Assembly (NCBI GenBank): GCA_016215025.1
Contig: JACRMI010000053.1
Span: forward strand, 32,619-96,618
Direction: 5' to 3'
DNA length: 64,000 nucleotides
Source of the DNA: Chloroflexota bacterium
GTDB taxonomy: Bacteria; Chloroflexota; Anaerolineae; UBA4142
The notes under the pieces are model-generated. The model was not told where the DNA came from. It saw only the letters and a program-made list of their open reading frames with translations, and made no database searches. Below are positions 60,055-64,000 of this stretch, one piece after another. The translations under genes were made by a program, and so were the position numbers. Numbering within the stretch: the first letter of the stretch is position 1; each line of letters begins with the position of its first letter.

Positions 60055-60109
60055 TACGTTCCAGCGCTGAAACCCAACTCTGGGAAACATCCTCGGAACA
60101 GGGAAGAAG

Positions 60110-61426
60110 ATGAGAATTCATCCCAAAAATTTTATCCCCCAGCCACTTACCGCGATTTTAGTCGACCTGTTGGCAATCCTTGCCCTGGTGTGGTCTTGGA
60201 TGAATCTTCAACCCAGCTTAGGCGTTGAGACAATCATCGCGTCTATGCCATTGGCGTTGGGTCTTGCCGTCAGTTTGTTTGTAGCAGGGCTGTATCCCAT
60301 CCATATCACTTTTCGAATCAAAGTGTATGTCACAACCATTCCAACCTACCTGGCGGTGATTTTGTTGCCGCCGCCGATAGCCGCTCTCACACTTGGGCTT
60401 ACTACATTGATTACGGAAGTAAGGGCGATGGCTAAGAAAGGCAATTACCCTTCGGATGTGGCAACTGCCGTTGGGCGCTGGGTTCTGGTAACAGCATTGG
60501 CAGGAATCTTCGCGCACTTGGTACCGACAAATCGGATGGAGCAAATCCTATTGCTCCTTGGAACCGCTGTCGCTATGTATCTGGGCGATGTAGTAACTTG
60601 CGCCTTTGAAGTTGCCCCAATGAGCGGCGAACCGCCCTGGCGCGTGATGATGACTCTGCTCCGCGAAGGTACGATTGTAGAAGGAGTCCAGTATCTGCTA
60701 GCCATCCTCGGCGCGATTGCGGCGCTACAAGAAATCTGGTCATTGATCTTGCTGGCATTGCCCACCGTGATTGTCTACTTTGCCTTCAAAAATGCCAAAG
60801 AGATGCAGGACAGTACGTCCAAGTTGCTCGAGAATATGGCGGACGCCGTCGATTTACGCGATCCGTATACCGGCGGACACTCCCGCCGAGTTGCTGACTT
60901 GACTTCCAAGGTCCTGCATGCGTTGGACGCTTCGGGACCCGAGGCAACTTTGATTGTCGCCGCCGCGCGGGTACACGACATTGGCAAGATTGGAATTCCA
61001 GACGCGTTGCTAAAAAAGCAAGAAGCTCTATCGCTTGAAGAGTGGACCGTAATGGAATCTCATACAAATCATGGAGCCGAATTGCTGGCACGCTATCCTG
61101 ATTTTTCCCGAGGAATGGATTTTGTACGCAGTCACCACGAACGCTGGGATGGCAAAGGGTATCCCCGTCACTTGAAAGGACTAGACATTCCATTTGGCGC
61201 ACGCGTGATTGCCGTTGTCGATGCATTCGATGCGATGACTAGTGATCGTCCCTACCGCCAAGCCCTCACGGTTGAACAAGCGGCACAAAATCTATTGGCA
61301 GGGCGAGGCAAACAGTGGGATCCAAAGATCGTCGATGCATTGATTCGCACTCTCTCCAAGCAATTGGGACGTTCCGATATTGCGGGACCACTACCGTTGG
61401 CTGGATTTGCTCCAGCGGCTGAATAG
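60110..61426 (+). CDS. Membrane HD-GYP-domain c-di-GMP phosphodiesterase
   Basis: 438 residues. Six or seven TM helices in about 15-225 form a membrane sensor of unclear ligand. The HD-GYP domain follows: DPYTGGHSRRVADL, HD pair 289-290 in VHDIGKIG, and the full HHERWDGKGYP motif (342-352), then VVDAFDAMTSDRPYRQ. It should hydrolyse c-di-GMP to pGpG or GMP with a metal pair. GGGAAGA precedes ATG 60110. Together with PilZ at 58666 and GGDEF at 26696 it gives synthesis, reading and breakdown of the messenger. Confidence 0.9.
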   Translation: MRIHPKNFIPQPLTAILVDLLAILALVWSWMNLQPSLGVETIIASMPLALGLAVSLFVAGLYPIHITFRIKVYVTTIPTYLAVILLPPPIAALTLGLTTLITEVRAMAKKGNYPSDVATAVGRWVLVTALAGIFAHLVPTNRMEQILLLLGTAVAMYLGDVVTCAFEVAPMSGEPPWRVMMTLLREGTIVEGVQYLLAILGAIAALQEIWSLILLALPTVIVYFAFKNAKEMQDSTSKLLENMADAVDLRDPYTGGHSRRVADLTSKVLHALDASGPEATLIVAAARVHDIGKIGIPDALLKKQEALSLEEWTVMESHTNHGAELLARYPDFSRGMDFVRSHHERWDGKGYPRHLKGLDIPFGARVIAVVDAFDAMTSDRPYRQALTVEQAAQNLLAGRGKQWDPKIVDALIRTLSKQLGRSDIAGPLPLAGFAPAAE

Positions 61427-61473
61427 TTCCTCGTTTACCTGACCGCCAGGCCAATCGATGAAACGAGTAGCGT

Positions 61474-62523
61474 ATGACCATGGTCAAGTCGGAGAAAGAA
61501 CATGATCGTATTGAAATTGCTTTGCTGAACAACCGCATCTTTTTTCTGTTGCGCGAATTGTCCGCCACCCTGATCGTGATCCTCGTGATGTTAGTAGAAC
61601 TGGCTGCGTTTTGGTTCGTGGTCAATCATTCCAACTACCTCATCCTAATTCTTGTCACCCTTACGGCTGGATTCGTCCTTGTTGCCTACCTCGCCGCTCG
61701 CCCTACCTTGCATCCTCATCGTAGCCAGCCCAGCCTAACTCCCACCGATGTAGGGCTTGCCACCTGGGAAGAAATATGTCTTCAGACCAGTGATGGAGTA
61801 GAACTGCGCGCCTGGTTTGTGCCGCCGGAGCCAGGTAGCGATGGCGCTACCCTAGTGTTTGTGCATGGTCTAAGCGGAAACCGCGGACAGCTGTTGCAGG
61901 AAGCGGCGATGTTGGCACGACACGGTTACGGCGCACTATTGCTGGATTTGCGTAATCATGGCAATAGCAAGGGCAACCTAACGACATTGGGATTTTCCGA
62001 AACGGAAGATGTCCGCGCGGCAGTTCGCTATCTGCTTTCGCGACCAGAGGTAAATCCGGATCAGATTGGTCTGATGGGGCATTCTATGGGTGGCGCGACT
62101 GTTTTACGCGCCGCCGCGCGGATACCTGAAGTACGCGCCATTGTCGCGCAAAGCACCTTTTCAAGTATTCGAGAGAATATCGCCCAAAGCACTCTATCTC
62201 AAGCCGGTCTTCCTTCCTTTTTATTTGCTCCATTGATGATTTGGCTGGGCGAGCATGTGAGTGGTCTTAGAGTCAATGCGATTCGGCCTATTGATGATCT
62301 CGCTCAGTTATCCCCACGGGCGGTTCTATTCATTCATGGTTTGCAAGACCATACCGTAGACACAGAGAACAGTTTGCGCTTGTATATGGCAGCCAAAGAG
62401 CCCAAAGAATTGTACTTGATTGACAATGTGGCGCACAAGCGGCTCATGCTTGCAAGTCCAGAAGAGTACGAGAAACGCGTTGTGACTTTTTTGGATCGCT
62501 ATCTACGTGGAAAGCTCCAATAA
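61474..62523 (+). CDS. Membrane-anchored alpha/beta hydrolase
   Basis: 349 residues. Two TM helices at about 28-50 and 55-75 anchor an alpha/beta-hydrolase domain: FVHGLSGNRGQ (oxyanion), LDLRNHGNS, nucleophile Ser in GHSMGGATVL, acid Asp in FIHGLQDHTVD, and His in NVAHKR. Serine esterase, peptidase or thioesterase cannot be told apart. It runs co-directional 47 nt after the HD-GYP gene and may share its transcript. The ribosome site is weak. Confidence 0.85.
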   Translation: MTMVKSEKEHDRIEIALLNNRIFFLLRELSATLIVILVMLVELAAFWFVVNHSNYLILILVTLTAGFVLVAYLAARPTLHPHRSQPSLTPTDVGLATWEEICLQTSDGVELRAWFVPPEPGSDGATLVFVHGLSGNRGQLLQEAAMLARHGYGALLLDLRNHGNSKGNLTTLGFSETEDVRAAVRYLLSRPEVNPDQIGLMGHSMGGATVLRAAARIPEVRAIVAQSTFSSIRENIAQSTLSQAGLPSFLFAPLMIWLGEHVSGLRVNAIRPIDDLAQLSPRAVLFIHGLQDHTVDTENSLRLYMAAKEPKELYLIDNVAHKRLMLASPEEYEKRVVTFLDRYLRGKLQ

Positions 62524-62648
62524 GCGAATTGCACAATCTGGGGATGAAGCTTTGTCCAGCAAACCATCTTCACCGCGAAAGCGCATTGCCAAGAGGTCAA
62601 TCGGTGGAAGGCAGCTGATAAAATTGGTCGTGTTTTTGAGTTGCATAT

Positions 62649-62687
62649 TGGTGGAAGTATTTCATCGATCCGAATACGGTGGTATAG
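62649..62687 (+). pseudogene. 3' relic of a paralogue of the 56523 gene
   Basis: Encodes WWKYFIDPNTVV followed by TAG, against NFWWKYFIDPNTVL and TAG at the end of the gene at 56523-57605; about 36 of 40 bases match by eye. A stop codon lies just upstream in the same frame (62637-62639), so only the tail of a once longer gene remains. Confidence 0.65.
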
Positions 62688-62692
62688 AAAGT

Positions 62693-62729
62693 AAATGCTC
62701 CGATACGATATTTCGCATCGGAGCATTTT
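62693..62729. terminator. Bidirectional hairpin terminator
   Basis: ATGCTCCGAT (62695-62704) pairs with ATCGGAGCAT (62717-62726), T-rich on both sides. Serves the minus-strand peptidase gene and whatever comes from the left. Confidence 0.7.
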
Positions 62730-62753
62730 GGTTTTACGGGTTATGCAATAACG

Positions 62754-64000
62754 TTATTGCACAATGATGCGATCGAACACGCGCTGGGTATTGCCGTCCA
62801 AATCTTCCACGGTGAACCCGACGATATATTCTCCCGCCGCCGCGTCTAAATCTTTCCACATGAATGGCTCACTGCCAAACGTCAAGGTCTGCCCTTTCTG
62901 CGTAACGACCTTGGTCGCAACGCCACGCGCATCCAAGTCGATCCATTTCTCCATCACCGTAAATGTGTCCCCAGGTTTGGTGGTGATCTCGCGCGGCGCG
63001 CCCGAACTGTCATTCGTAAAGCCGAAGACTTGGCGCAAAATTTTGTCGCGAAAATAGAGTCGCGCGGGGCGAGAGCCGCTGCCGTCGGCGAACGTATAGA
63101 TTCCTTCGACGGTATAAACGGTGTCTTTTTGCAATGCGCCATACGTTTCCGGTGTGAACAACACCGGCACCGATTTCTTGCCATCGTTGATCGCAAACAC
63201 AATCGGCTCCCACTGGAAGCGAACGGTGAACAAATAATCTTCGTCGGCGACGTTGATCGAATTCGCTTTTTTGTCGTAATAGCCCACAAACAATTTAACG
63301 TATCCAACATTCGTTCCATCGACGTCCGTGCTCAACGTGACCGTCTTGCCCGGCGCGACAGTTTTTGCGGACATGGTGACCGGCGAGACTTTAATTCCGC
63401 CCGCCGACGGTGCGGTGATCGTTGTCCCGCGCGCTGGAACAGCGACGCTCGCCGCCGATTGCGTGAATCGGCGACCGGTGTAAAAGTAAGCGAGGAAATC
63501 ATCCCACAGCGATTCGTTCGCAAATCGATTGGCGATGGCGGTGTACGATTGTGGTCCCGCTGCCGCATTGTTATAGAGTTGCGAGTTTGGAAAATAAATC
63601 GAGATGCCGGTCGAACCGGGTTTGCCAGGTCCGTGCTTTTCGGCGATGACCGTTGCCTTGAGGGCGGCTTGAACTTGTTGCGCCGTCGTGTTGACCGTTG
63701 CGTTGCTATTGGATTGCATCAGCAAACTGATCCAGTTGCCCACATCGATGTAAGACGGCGGAACAGATTTGCCAAAGATACTCGTGTACGATTGGGCGTA
63801 ACTCCGAGCTTGTGAAATCGCTTTGGAATCCGCTTGCTGCAAAGTGAATGCCAGAGCGTTGAAATTCTTCAGTAAATTTGGGAACGCTTGCAAATCGATG
63901 GCGGATAAAGTCACATCGTTTCCCAATTCCCTTGCCACCCGGTCGGCGCTGGGGATCGCGGTCGAACCAAATAGTCCGCCCATCGTCGAGCCACGACTGA
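62754..64000 (-). CDS. Clostripain-like (peptidase C11) protein, C-terminal part
   Basis: The frame is open to the right edge (SRGSTMGGLFGST...), so the N-terminus with the catalytic His/Cys lies outside the window. The visible 415 residues include the end of the C11 fold (STGISIYFPNSQLYNN, FANESLWDDFLAYFY), a linker, and a C-terminal beta-sandwich region (VTMSAKTVAPGKTVTLSTDV to FDRIIVQ). Family members are secreted Arg-specific cysteine peptidases. No start codon can be given. Confidence 0.75.
   Translation of the reverse strand, partial: SRGSTMGGLFGSTAIPSADRVARELGNDVTLSAIDLQAFPNLLKNFNALAFTLQQADSKAISQARSYAQSYTSIFGKSVPPSYIDVGNWISLLMQSNSNATVNTTAQQVQAALKATVIAEKHGPGKPGSTGISIYFPNSQLYNNAAAGPQSYTAIANRFANESLWDDFLAYFYTGRRFTQSAASVAVPARGTTITAPSAGGIKVSPVTMSAKTVAPGKTVTLSTDVDGTNVGYVKLFVGYYDKKANSINVADEDYLFTVRFQWEPIVFAINDGKKSVPVLFTPETYGALQKDTVYTVEGIYTFADGSGSRPARLYFRDKILRQVFGFTNDSSGAPREITTKPGDTFTVMEKWIDLDARGVATKVVTQKGQTLTFGSEPFMWKDLDAAAGEYIVGFTVEDLDGNTQRVFDRIIVQ

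Overview
The window reads as chromosomal DNA of an uncultured bacterium, most likely Chloroflexota (Anaerolineae or a relative). The reasons are the large DUF2079, YfhO-type and GT39-type membrane proteins, Thr/Pro-rich (TPT) linkers on anchored proteins, frequent TTG/GTG starts, TTGACA-N17-TAGAAT/TATAAT promoters, and intergenic DNA full of short palindromic and heptameric repeats. No rRNA, tRNA or CRISPR array was seen. Taxonomy is inferred from gene content only.

1-9.1 kb: lysA; a NACHT-type NTPase with HEAT repeats followed by a nucleotidyltransferase (MNT)/HEPN pair whose HEPN gene has an in-frame stop; two small membrane proteins; a NYN-domain protein; a class A penicillin-binding protein. 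9.1-15.5 kb: a cupredoxin lipoprotein and three related anchored proteins sharing one N-terminal module, the third an out-of-frame chimera. 15.5-27.7 kb: mostly housekeeping genes (surE, ilvE, DUF1648, DUF92, rsmI, a sugar nucleotidyltransferase, ald, an aminotransferase, NUDIX, a diguanylate cyclase) plus a PepSY/ferric-reductase-like membrane operon behind an array of TTAA half-sites spaced 11 bp apart.

27.7-37.2 kb: a radical SAM (spore photoproduct lyase-like) gene is split in two by about 8.7 kb of foreign-looking DNA. The insert carries a divergent two-component system and a minus-strand operon of membrane-anchored proteins (DJ-1/PfpI, metallo-beta-lactamase fold, a 55-residue membrane protein, a haloalkane-dehalogenase-like lipoprotein, an unknown membrane protein). 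It also carries its own intact homologue of the gene it disrupted.

37.4-55.5 kb: a surface-glycan or glycoprotein cluster (polytopic YfhO, DUF2079 and GT39 proteins, a GT2 glycosyltransferase, an SDR epimerase/dehydratase, a DegT aminotransferase, an Ig-like lipoprotein). Repeat families that are intergenic elsewhere in the window lie here inside open reading frames and are translated, mostly between membrane segments.

55.5-64 kb: a second MNT/HEPN pair, its HEPN gene frameshifted; an unrecognised protein and a relic of a paralogue; a LuxR-type regulator with a degenerate receiver; PilZ and HD-GYP proteins around two tandem secreted paralogues (with the GGDEF enzyme at 26.7 kb they make a plausible c-di-GMP set); an anchored alpha/beta hydrolase; and the 3' part of a clostripain-like peptidase running off the window.
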